This document shows, in pieces, positions 53,501-60,309 of a DNA stretch of 64,000 nucleotides (position 1 is the stretch's first letter; each line of letters opens with the position of its first letter). Under the pieces are notes generated by a model that had not been told where the DNA came from, did not search any database, and saw only the letters and a program-made list of their open reading frames with translations. The DNA comes from Afipia massiliensis (GTDB lineage Bacteria; Pseudomonadota; Alphaproteobacteria; Rhizobiales; Xanthobacteraceae), in assembly GCF_001006325.2 (NCBI RefSeq), contig NZ_LBIA02000001.1:2915501-2979500 (forward strand). Reading direction: 5' to 3'. The position numbers were made by a program, and so were the translations under genes.

Positions 53501-54269
53501 CCGGCGTCTGGCGGACCGTCTCGTCGGGATCGATCTGCTCGATCAGGCCAGCCAACTGCTGCAATACCAGATCGATCACCGGCTGGAGGGCTCCGCCCGG
53601 GCACAGGTCGCATCCCGGCTGGCGATGGTCTACCTGATGAACCGCAAGCCGGAGCGCGCCATCGCGGCGCTGCGCACCACGCGGATCGCCGATCTGGCCG
53701 GCGAAATCCGCCAGCAGCGTCTTTTGCTGGAAGCCCGCGCGCAGACCGATATCGGCCGTCACGATCTGGCGCTCGACATTATCTCGAATGTCAGCGGCCG
53801 CGAGGCGGTTCGGCTGCGCTCCGACATCTACTGGGCGTCGCGGCGCTGGCGCGAGTCCGCCGAGCAGATCGAATTGCTCTACGGCGATCGCTGGCGCGAC
53901 TTCCAGCCGCTGACGGCGACGGAAAAAAGCGACGTCATCCGCGCGGCCATTGGCTACGCGCTGGCGGAAGACGCCATCGGCCTCGCGCGATTCCGCGAAA
54001 AGTACAATCCGAAGATGGACGGCGGCAACGACCGCGCGGCGTTCGATCTCGCCGCGAAGCCGGCGAGGGCGAACAGCGCGGATTTTGCCCGGATCGCGAA
54101 AATGGCGGCAACCATCGACACGCTCGACGGCTTTCTGCGCGAGATGCGCGTCCGCTTCCCCGATGCGATGGCGCGCGCGAAGCTTCCGCCGGAAATCAAG
54201 ACCGACCCGAATCCGACGGGCGCGCTGCCCGCCATCAAGGGCGTGAGACCGGTCGCAGCCGCGCGCTGA
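50565..54269 (+). CDS. Large periplasmic TPR-type protein of the flagellar operon
   Basis: The 1234-residue protein has a signal peptide (cleavage near ARAEP, residue about 52). Residues 55-290 are beta-rich (YARMVLQFQEDVPTEVTVAG, FVRFVFEMPDGVSV), then a Lys/Pro/Ser low-complexity linker (about 320-425), a second beta region (RLTSDDFRLTFPF; DSIWLVFD), and a helical C-terminal half with TPR-like repeats. ATG at 50565 with GAGAAAG upstream. It follows motE by 128 bases. It may support motility, by position only. I do not recognise a named family. Confidence 0.75.
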   Translation: MSCKAALTFKAARKSGARARSFADRLCRGLQPPALALAVALSCLSVGTNARAEPVRGEATLTAQSGYARMVLQFQEDVPTEVTVAGAILVIQFSKPVAVPIDLLAESVPAYVGSVRRDPDGTAIRMALTQKVRVNVMTAGERVFIDLLPEKWTGLPPALPAEVVKELSERAIAAERALRIQRMAEEAKKRPPVRVRASVQPTFVRFVFEMPDGVSVSSSLAADKFTLSFTSPLMFDLADAKIAMPANIHTINQKIEGETSRIDIAMIGEADVHAFREDKNYVVDVAFEQGQKSKAARSLPKALSTPADKAVEIVPPTSEQISQQTAQDAEPATIKPSHVKSSDAKSPEIKSHEVKTSDVKLPDNNPSAVAADVRTEAAPAKPGIATLLPAAPAMAAVTDLPMKTPPSAPAKVPPTDLPAMTPAAGVTVDARLTSDDFRLTFPFTSPTPAAVFRRSDSIWLVFDTDQPIDASAIKREGAWVVADATPLDLPKGRALRIRLNRPQLATMIGDERAWILILADKAQSPPQPLAATRNMADPSRASVGVSLAKPGQIHRFNDPDAGDQLLVMTAGGPARGFMKRQDFVEFALLESIHGIVVQQKSDDLTAGVASDTLILSRPGGLTLSTAMTAPDRATSVVRPVFDVTEWRTFQNAEFIPTRNKLLTAASMATGAARMPAHVDLARFYLARGMSVEAKGILDLALAEVKPGEEDAAALTVHAVASTLAGRSELALADLANPAVAVNIDSQLWKALALARLQKWAEAREKFKNVEFAITALPVDLQRIVVAEAFRASLEVRDYPGATVRSNDLDVLGVGPDQAASIAVLRGRLAEALGRDQDALAAFAAAAGSEDRPAASEAKVREIALRQKREEITDDDAQRDLEVLAATWRGDSTEVKTLGMLTRLYAAKARYPETFAAVYRASQLEPNSETSRKMQDDASVLFEQIYNGAKGDDIPPVEALAMFYEFRDLTPIGRRGDEMIRRLADRLVGIDLLDQASQLLQYQIDHRLEGSARAQVASRLAMVYLMNRKPERAIAALRTTRIADLAGEIRQQRLLLEARAQTDIGRHDLALDIISNVSGREAVRLRSDIYWASRRWRESAEQIELLYGDRWRDFQPLTATEKSDVIRAAIGYALAEDAIGLARFREKYNPKMDGGNDRAAFDLAAKPARANSADFARIAKMAATIDTLDGFLREMRVRFPDAMARAKLPPEIKTDPNPTGALPAIKGVRPVAAAR

Positions 54270-54286
54270 TTGGAGGATGTTGCAAT

Positions 54287-54374
54287 CGTCATTGCGAGGA
54301 GCATCGCGACGAAGCAATCCATACACCGTTAGGTCATTCAAAGACTGGATTGCTTCGCTTCGCTCGCAATGACG
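54287..54374. repeat. Palindromic element, family C, copy 2
   Basis: CGTCATTGCGAGGAGC...GCGACGAAGCAATCCA and the mirrored GGATTGCTTCGCTTCGCTCG plus CAATGACG. It lies between two convergent genes, exactly the position type of copy 1 at 19216. Confidence 0.85.
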
Positions 54375-54393
54375 TGAGGCGCGTGCGAGGTCG

Positions 54394-55152
54394 TCATCCG
54401 CCGCCGTAGCTTTGCACGAGGCTGCCGGCCACCAGCGACCAGCCGTCCACCAGCACGAAGAAGATCAGCTTGAACGGCAGCGACACGACTACCGGCGGCA
54501 GCATCATCATGCCCATCGACATCAGGACCGACGCGACGACGAGGTCGATGATGAGAAACGGCAGAAACAGCAGGAAGCCGATCTCGAACGCCCGCTTCAG
54601 TTCCGAAATCATGAAAGCGGGAATCAGGATGCGCAGCGACATCTGCTCGGGCGAGGCCGCGGGCGGCTCGCCGGACAGGTCCATGAACAGCTTGAGGTCC
54701 TTCTCGCGGACATTCTTCTGCATGAAGCCGCGCAACGGGCCGGTGCCGCGCTCGAACGCCTGCTCGACGGTGATCTGGTTCGCAACCAACGGCTTGATGC
54801 CGTCGTCATAGGCCTTCTGCAGAACCGGCCCCATCACGAAGCCGGTCAGGAACAGCGCCAGCGCGATGATGACCGAATTCGGCGGTGCGGTGGCGGTGCC
54901 GAGCGCGGTGCGCAGCAGCGACAGCACCACCACGATCCGCGTGAACGAGGTCATCATGACCAGGATCGACGGTGCGATCGACAGCACCGTCAGCAGCGCG
55001 ATCAGCTGGATCGCGCGCTCGGTGACCCCGCCGCCGCCCTGGCCCAGATTGATGCTGATATCCTGCGCGCTCGCCGGATCGATAAGATATCCGGCGGCGA
55101 CGAGGAGACTGACAAAAAATAAAACTCTACGCGGTGATTTCGACGATCTCAC
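54394..55152 (-). CDS. fliP: Flagellar export gate protein FliP
   Basis: The 252-residue protein has a signal peptide-like start (FFVSLLVAAGYLIDPASAQ), the FliP core (LTVLSIAPSILVMMTSFTRIVVVLSLLR) and PAFMISELKRAFEIGFLLFLPFLIIDLVVASVLMSMGMMMLPP near the end. It is a core subunit of the type III export gate in the inner membrane. The start is GTG, overlapping the fliO stop (GTGA). FliQ and FliR are encoded on the opposite strand 2.6 kb away. Confidence 0.96.
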   Translation of the reverse strand: MRSSKSPRRVLFFVSLLVAAGYLIDPASAQDISINLGQGGGGVTERAIQLIALLTVLSIAPSILVMMTSFTRIVVVLSLLRTALGTATAPPNSVIIALALFLTGFVMGPVLQKAYDDGIKPLVANQITVEQAFERGTGPLRGFMQKNVREKDLKLFMDLSGEPPAASPEQMSLRILIPAFMISELKRAFEIGFLLFLPFLIIDLVVASVLMSMGMMMLPPVVVSLPFKLIFFVLVDGWSLVAGSLVQSYGGG

Positions 55153-56132
55153 GCGGGAGGCTTTGGACGGCCGAGCAGGTTGGCCATCTCGTCTTCGAGA
55201 TTCTCGAACGCGGCCTTCGGAGCAGGCGCCGGTGGGGGCGGAGGCGACGGCGGGGCCGGCGGACGCGGAGCGCCTTCGGAACGCGGCACTGGCCGGTTGC
55301 CCATCGGCTCAGGCACGACCGGCGGTGCGCCGGGTCGTTCGATGGGGCCGGTCGGCGTGTCGAGACGCATTTCGCCTCCCGGGCGGCGCAGGGCGGCTTC
55401 AAGCCGCTGCGCCATATCCGCGAGATTCTGGTCTGCAGACGATAGCGGAGCCTCGGCCGGACGTGCGGGAGGGCGCGGTGGCAGCGGTGGCGCTTTCGGA
55501 GCGGTATCACTCGCGCGCGGCAGCCGGGGCGGCAGCGGTTCGGTGCGTTCGCTGCGGGGAATCGCGCGCGGTTCGGATCGCAGAGTGGGCTCGGGACGCA
55601 GCGCAGGCTCCGGCCGAATCATCGGCTCCGGCGTGAAGCTCGGTATCGTATCGGGGCTGTGGCGATCCGGCAGCGGTGGCGTCGGCCGGCGCGCATCGTC
55701 GGAATAAGATCCACGGGCGGCGCGCGGCAGTTCAGGAATCGTCGGCTCGCGATGCTCGAAGGGATCGGTATGCGCGGCTTCGCTGTCGGACCATCCGGTG
55801 TCAGGCGCCAGACGAGGCGGCAACTCGGTTCCGGCGGGTGCCCGTTGTGGAGCCTGCTGCGGCATGCCGCGAACGATGTTGGGTTCGACCACGAGGTCAG
55901 CCGGGCCGCCGATCATGAGAAGGTGTTCGACGTTATCGCGCCGGACCAGCACCAGCCTGCGGCGGCCATCAACCGCGGCGGCGTCGATGACGGCAAGCCG
56001 GGGCATACGCCCCCGCCCGGCGCTGGAGCCGCCGAGACTGCTTCCGCCAAACCGGCGCACCAGCCAGGCTGCAACTCCGATCAGCGCAAGAACGATGACG
56101 AAGGCTATGAAGAACCAAAGTGTTTGCGACAT
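55149..56132 (-). CDS. fliO: FliO-like protein with a long Pro/Arg-rich tail
   Basis: The 327-residue protein has a membrane helix (LWFFIAFVIVLALIGVAAWLV, residues 5-25) and a short FliO domain (RLAVIDAAAVDGRRRLVLVRRDNVEHLLMIGGPADLVVE, to about residue 85). The remaining 240 residues are dominated by Pro, Arg and Glu/Ser (RPEPALRPEPTLRSEPRA). Typical FliO is 100-150 residues. It assists assembly of FliP and is translationally coupled to it. Confidence 0.8.
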   Translation of the reverse strand: MSQTLWFFIAFVIVLALIGVAAWLVRRFGGSSLGGSSAGRGRMPRLAVIDAAAVDGRRRLVLVRRDNVEHLLMIGGPADLVVEPNIVRGMPQQAPQRAPAGTELPPRLAPDTGWSDSEAAHTDPFEHREPTIPELPRAARGSYSDDARRPTPPLPDRHSPDTIPSFTPEPMIRPEPALRPEPTLRSEPRAIPRSERTEPLPPRLPRASDTAPKAPPLPPRPPARPAEAPLSSADQNLADMAQRLEAALRRPGGEMRLDTPTGPIERPGAPPVVPEPMGNRPVPRSEGAPRPPAPPSPPPPPAPAPKAAFENLEDEMANLLGRPKPPA

Positions 56133-56456
56133 GTCCTGTCCCCGTCAAACATCACTCGCATCTATGCCAGATTCGCAGGTCGCTGGCCGCGAAACAAGCG
56201 GCTTGGGACGAATTGGGAACGAAGTTTGAGTGATCCGTTAATGCGCGGCGGCAAATGCTGCCGTTCGCGACCCTGTTACCTGAGAAAGTTCAGCGGCTCA
56301 AAAGACTTGTTGTGCCGGAACTTCAATGACTTGTCCGGTTGAAGGCAATTCGTGGCGAAAGTGGGTCAGGGCGGATCTTAACCCCTTATTAACCATACAC
56401 ACGGCAAATTCTGCCTACCTGAAGCGCCGCTTCGGGTCTCAGGGCGGAACAGGCCG
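56133..56456. other. 324-bp divergent regulatory region of fliO and flgB
   Basis: No gene is seen. It holds a CtrA-like full site close to flgB; the fliO promoter is not recognised. Confidence 0.6.
56378..56392 (+). promoter_or_regulatory. CtrA-like full site upstream of flgB
   Basis: TTAACCCCTTATTAA is a perfect TTAA-N7-TTAA, and the second half continues as TTAACCAT. The flgB start is 64 bases downstream. Confidence 0.6.
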
Positions 56457-56867
56457 ATGGCAATCACCGATCTTCCTATGTTGTCCGCGCTTCGCACCAA
56501 GATGCAGTGGCATCAGGAGCGCCAGCGCGTTCTTGCGGAAAACATTTCGAACTCGGACACGCCGAACTTCAAGCCGCGCGATCTGGTGGCACCCAAATTC
56601 GATTCGAGCGGAACCGGGCCGGTGACCGGCAACATGGCCTCGCTCTCCATGACGCGCACCAGCGCCGGCCACATTCAGGGGGCGGGGGTCAGCGACAACT
56701 TCAATTCGCACAACCGGGGCGGCTACGCGACGCGCCCCGCGGGCAATGCGGTCAGTCTCGAGGACGAGATGATGAAGGTGTCCGCGAACCAGGGAGACTA
56801 TGCGGCAGTAACCGCTCTCTACAGCCGCAGCCTCGGGTTGCTGAAGACCGCCATCGGAAAGCGCTGA
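56457..56867 (+). CDS. flgB: Flagellar rod protein FlgB
   Basis: The 136-residue protein has the family pattern MLSALRTKMQWHQERQRVLAENISNSDTPNFKPRDL and the C-terminal VTALYSRSLGLLKTAIGKR. It belongs to the proximal rod. It opens the flgB-flgC-fliE-fliQ-fliR-flhB cluster. Confidence 0.95.
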   Translation: MAITDLPMLSALRTKMQWHQERQRVLAENISNSDTPNFKPRDLVAPKFDSSGTGPVTGNMASLSMTRTSAGHIQGAGVSDNFNSHNRGGYATRPAGNAVSLEDEMMKVSANQGDYAAVTALYSRSLGLLKTAIGKR

Positions 56868-56896
56868 CACATGACCGCGCCTAAGGGAGCCACAGC

Positions 56897-57319
56897 ATGA
56901 GCAACGGCAACGATTTTCTCAGGTCCATGAGTATCGCGACGTCTGGCTTGCGCGCGCAGGCCGGCCGGATGCGGGTGATTTCGGAAAACATCGCCAATGC
57001 GGATTCGACGGCGAAGACCGCGGGCGGCGATCCGTATCGCCGCAAGATCCCGACATTCTCGTCAGAACTCGATCGCACGATCGAGTCGCGCGTGGTGAGC
57101 CTCGGCAAGGTCAAGACGGATACGTCCGACTTCCGCATCAAGCACGAGCCGGGCAATCCGGTGGCCGATGCCAGCGGCAACGTCAAATATCCCAACGTGA
57201 ACTCGCTGGTCGAAATGACCGATATGCGCGAGGCGCAGCGGTCCTACGAAGCCAACCTCAACATCATTTCCGCCACGCGCCGCATGATCCAGCGCACCCT
57301 CGACATTCTCAAGGCCTGA
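56897..57319 (+). CDS. flgC: Flagellar rod protein FlgC
   Basis: The 140-residue protein has the FlgC start (SIATSGLRAQAGRMRVISENIANADST), the GGDPYRRKIPTF loop and the C-terminal MREAQRSYEANLNIISATRRMIQRTLDIL. It is 29 bases after flgB. Confidence 0.96.
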   Translation: MSNGNDFLRSMSIATSGLRAQAGRMRVISENIANADSTAKTAGGDPYRRKIPTFSSELDRTIESRVVSLGKVKTDTSDFRIKHEPGNPVADASGNVKYPNVNSLVEMTDMREAQRSYEANLNIISATRRMIQRTLDILKA

Positions 57320-57335
57320 CAAGGAGAACTAACTC

Positions 57336-57656
57336 ATGGCATCGCCATCAGTCGCCGCCAATGCCTATGCAAGCCTTGCCAAAATCGTGGATTCAGCAGG
57401 AGGAGCCGCGGGCGGCGCCAAGACTGGAGACACCGGCGGCGTGTCGTTCGGCACGCTGCTCAAGGAAACGCTGGGCAACGTTATGGATGCCGGCCGCAAG
57501 TCCGACGCGCAGACCATCTCGATGGCACAGGGCAAGGCCAACGTCATGGATGTCGTGACGGCGGTGGCCGAAACCGACGTCGCAGTATCGACGCTGGTGT
57601 CGGTGCGCGACCGCGTGATCCAGTCCTACGAAGACATCATGCGGATGCCGATCTGA
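57336..57656 (+). CDS. fliE: Flagellar MS-ring/rod junction protein FliE
   Basis: The 106-residue protein ends VVTAVAETDVAVSTLVSVRDRVIQSYEDIMRMPI, the diagnostic FliE C terminus. It links rod and MS ring. It is 16 bases after flgC. Confidence 0.94.
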   Translation: MASPSVAANAYASLAKIVDSAGGAAGGAKTGDTGGVSFGTLLKETLGNVMDAGRKSDAQTISMAQGKANVMDVVTAVAETDVAVSTLVSVRDRVIQSYEDIMRMPI

Positions 57657-57765
57657 TTTTCGCCGCCCTTCGAGGCCTTCGCTTCGCTACGGCACCTCAG
57701 GGTGACGGAAACAGAAAGAGCGTCATCCAGAGGTGCGAGCAGCGCGAGCCTCGAAGGATGAGAAA
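57657..57765. repeat. Palindromic repeat between fliE and fliQ
   Basis: CCTTCGAGGC...CTCAGGGTGACG and, after 30 bases, CGTCATCCAGAGG...GCCTCGAAGG form an imperfect inverted repeat. It interrupts an otherwise compact operon. No other copy was found in the window. Confidence 0.65.
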
Positions 57766-57803
57766 TTTGCAACGTGATACGCGCCTGCGGGCAGGGGATT
57801 GAA

Positions 57804-58067
57804 ATGACAGGTGCTGAAGTTCTCGACCTCTCGCGCGATGCGATCTGGACCATCGTGAAGGTGTCGTCGCCGCTCTTGATCGTCGGCCTCGTGGTCGGTG
57901 TCGTGATCTCGCTGGTGCAGGCCCTGACGCAAATTCAGGAACAGTCACTGGTGTTCGTGCCGAAGATTCTGGCGATTTTCGTCACATTGGTGCTCGCGCT
58001 ACCGTTCATGGCCGACGCGCTGCATAGCCAGATGCTGCGGATATCGTCGCGAATCATCGGCGGCTAG
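57804..58067 (+). CDS. fliQ: Flagellar export gate protein FliQ
   Basis: The 87-residue protein has two membrane helices and the family pattern TIVKVSSPLLIVGLVVGVVISLVQALTQIQEQSLVFVPKI. The length is standard. ATG at 57804 is used; the ten residues further upstream lie in the intergenic repeat and are not conserved. Confidence 0.95.
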   Translation: MTGAEVLDLSRDAIWTIVKVSSPLLIVGLVVGVVISLVQALTQIQEQSLVFVPKILAIFVTLVLALPFMADALHSQMLRISSRIIGG

Positions 58068-58138
58068 CGCATGATTAGGGACTTGTTCAGGGACACGGCG
58101 TTCAGGGGCGAGGCAAGTCTTCGCGGGGCAAGTCTTCC

Positions 58139-58909
58139 ATGCGTATCGATATCTCGCTGCTTCCGGCGCTCGCCGCGGCGTTCATGCTGGTGTTCGCCCG
58201 CATCGGCTCCATGGTGATGCTGCTGCCCGGATTCGGCGAAGCCAACATCCCGGTCCGGGTCCGCCTTGGGATCGCGCTGGCGCTGACACTGATCATCCTG
58301 CCGCTGCATCGCAACGCCTATACGGTCAGCATGACATCGATGGCGCCGCTGCTGGTGCTGATGGTTCACGAAATCATCATCGGCGTGGTGCTTGGCGCGA
58401 CCGCGCGCGTCACGCTGTCGGCGCTGTCGGTCGCGGGCTCGGTCATCGCCCAGCAACTTGGCCTCGGTTTCGTCACTACGGTCGATCCGACGCAAGGCCA
58501 GCAGGGCGCGCTGCTCTCCAACTTCCTGACCTTGCTCGGAATCACGCTGCTGTTCGCCACCGACATGCATCACCTCGTGATCGCCGCATTAAGCGAGAGC
58601 TACAAGGTGTTTTCGCCGGGCGAACTGATGTCGAGCGGCGATGTGGCGGCGCTGGCCACCAGCGCTTTCGCGACGGCGTTCAAGATCGGCATCCAGTTGT
58701 CCGCGCCGTTCATCGTGTTCGGTCTGGTCTTCAACCTCGGACTCGGCGTGCTGGCGCGGCTGATGCCGCAGATGCAGGTCTATTTCGTCGGCGTGCCGCT
58801 TTCGATTCTGGCCGGCTTCCTGATTCTGGCGGCGATTCTCGGCACCATGATGGGCACCTACCTCGAATACTTCGGCGGCGTTCTCCACGACCTTGCGCCG
58901 CGACGCTGA
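58139..58909 (+). CDS. fliR: Flagellar export gate protein FliR
   Basis: The 256-residue protein has about six membrane segments and FliR motifs (AAFMLVFARIGSMVMLLPGFGE, LALTLIILPL, MVHEIIIGVVLGATARV). It completes the export gate with FliP and FliQ. It starts 71 bases after fliQ. Confidence 0.95.
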   Translation: MRIDISLLPALAAAFMLVFARIGSMVMLLPGFGEANIPVRVRLGIALALTLIILPLHRNAYTVSMTSMAPLLVLMVHEIIIGVVLGATARVTLSALSVAGSVIAQQLGLGFVTTVDPTQGQQGALLSNFLTLLGITLLFATDMHHLVIAALSESYKVFSPGELMSSGDVAALATSAFATAFKIGIQLSAPFIVFGLVFNLGLGVLARLMPQMQVYFVGVPLSILAGFLILAAILGTMMGTYLEYFGGVLHDLAPRR

Positions 58910-58918
58910 GGGCAGGGC

Positions 58919-59992
58919 ATGTCAGACGACGATAAGGAATCAAAAACACAGGACCCAACGCAAAAACGTCTCGACGATGCGTTGGAAAAGGGCGATGTCG
59001 CCAAGAGTCAGGAGGTCAACACCTGGTTCGTGATCGCGGCGTCGACCCTGCTGCTGACGTCGTTCTCGGGATCGATCAGCAAGGGCATCGAGGTTCCGAT
59101 GCGCAACCTGCTGATGAACATGCATCAGATTCGCGTCGACGGGCCGGGTCTGCTGTCGCTGCTCGGTCAGATCGAACTGATGCTGATCGGCGTCCTCGGC
59201 ATTCCTTTTCTGCTGCTGCTGATCGCAGGCGTCGGCAGTAACCTGATCCAGCATCGGCTGGTGTTCTCGACGGAGCCGCTGACCCCGAAGTTCAGCAAGA
59301 TCTCGCCGGCGGCGGGCTTCGCACGCGTGTTCGGCAAGCAGGCGGCTGCGAACTTCCTCAAGGGTCTGTTCAAGGTGGTCGCGCTCAGCGTGGTCATGGT
59401 CCTGATATTATGGCCGGAGCGTCACCGCCTCGATGCCATGGTCCGGTTCGACCCGATAGCGATCCTGACAGTCACCAAAACGATCTCCGTCCAGTTGATG
59501 GGAACGGTGGTGGCGATGCTCGCGGTGGTGGCCGCGCTCGATTATTTCTTCCAGTACCGGCAGTGGTTTGAGCGGCAGAAGATGTCGCTGGAAGAGATCA
59601 AGGAAGAATACAAGCAGTCCGAAGGCGATCCCCACATCAAGGGACGCATCCGGCAGATTCGCCATGCGCGCGCGAAGAAGCGCATGATGGCGGCGGTTCC
59701 GACGGCTTCGGTGATCATCACCAACCCGACGCATTACGCGGTAGCGCTGAAATACGAGCGCGGCATGTCCGCGCCGATCTGCGTCGCCAAGGGCGTCGAC
59801 GTGCTCGCCCTCAAGATCAGGGAAATCGCGACGGCCAACAACATTCCGATTGTCGAGAACGTGCCGCTGGCCCGTGCGCTGCATGCGAGCGTCGAGATCG
59901 ACGATGAAATTCCGGTCGAGCACTATCACGCCGTCGCCGAGGTGATCGGTTACGTGATGCGCCTCCGGCACGGCGTCACAGGCCTTGGCTGA
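58919..59992 (+). CDS. flhB: Flagellar export switch protein FlhB
   Basis: The 357-residue protein has the start DDKESKTQDPTQKRLDDALEKGDVAKSQEV, four membrane helices and the autocleavage motif NPTH (VIITNPTHYAVALKYERG, near residue 268). The cytoplasmic C-terminal domain controls the switch from hook to filament export. It is nine bases after fliR. Confidence 0.97.
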   Translation: MSDDDKESKTQDPTQKRLDDALEKGDVAKSQEVNTWFVIAASTLLLTSFSGSISKGIEVPMRNLLMNMHQIRVDGPGLLSLLGQIELMLIGVLGIPFLLLLIAGVGSNLIQHRLVFSTEPLTPKFSKISPAAGFARVFGKQAAANFLKGLFKVVALSVVMVLILWPERHRLDAMVRFDPIAILTVTKTISVQLMGTVVAMLAVVAALDYFFQYRQWFERQKMSLEEIKEEYKQSEGDPHIKGRIRQIRHARAKKRMMAAVPTASVIITNPTHYAVALKYERGMSAPICVAKGVDVLALKIREIATANNIPIVENVPLARALHASVEIDDEIPVEHYHAVAEVIGYVMRLRHGVTGLG

Positions 59993-60054
59993 TGCGTGAT
60001 CTCCGGTTGACAAGGTCTGGCGCGGGCATGGGCACGGTCGTAATGTGCCTTGCG

Positions 60055-60223
60055 CTAGTGGTCCGATTCTAACATTCGCATCCCGTTTGGGCAGGCGATT
60101 TTTGCGAATGTTAGAATCGAAGGACCACTAGTAGATATTATTTGCTAGTGGAGCTTGGATTTGACATTCGCGTTGCGAAATCTACGGCTGGGTGGGTCGC
60201 GAATGTCAAATCCGCTCCACTAG
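60055..60223. repeat. Bipartite palindromic element with CTAG ends, copy 2
   Basis: Two palindromes, 60055-60131 and 60145-60223, have the same arms as the copy at 24423-24588 but different loops (ATCCCGTTTGGGCAGG in place of GTCCCATTTCGGTAGG). The halves are 13 bases apart. It lies between flhB and cckA. Confidence 0.9.
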
Positions 60224-60309
60224 ATGCCCGATTCAGGCACTCAGAGGCCGGTAAACTGCGAATACAATGACTTGCGCGTCCCTTGCGGAACACGCGCGAA
60301 CAGGCAGCG

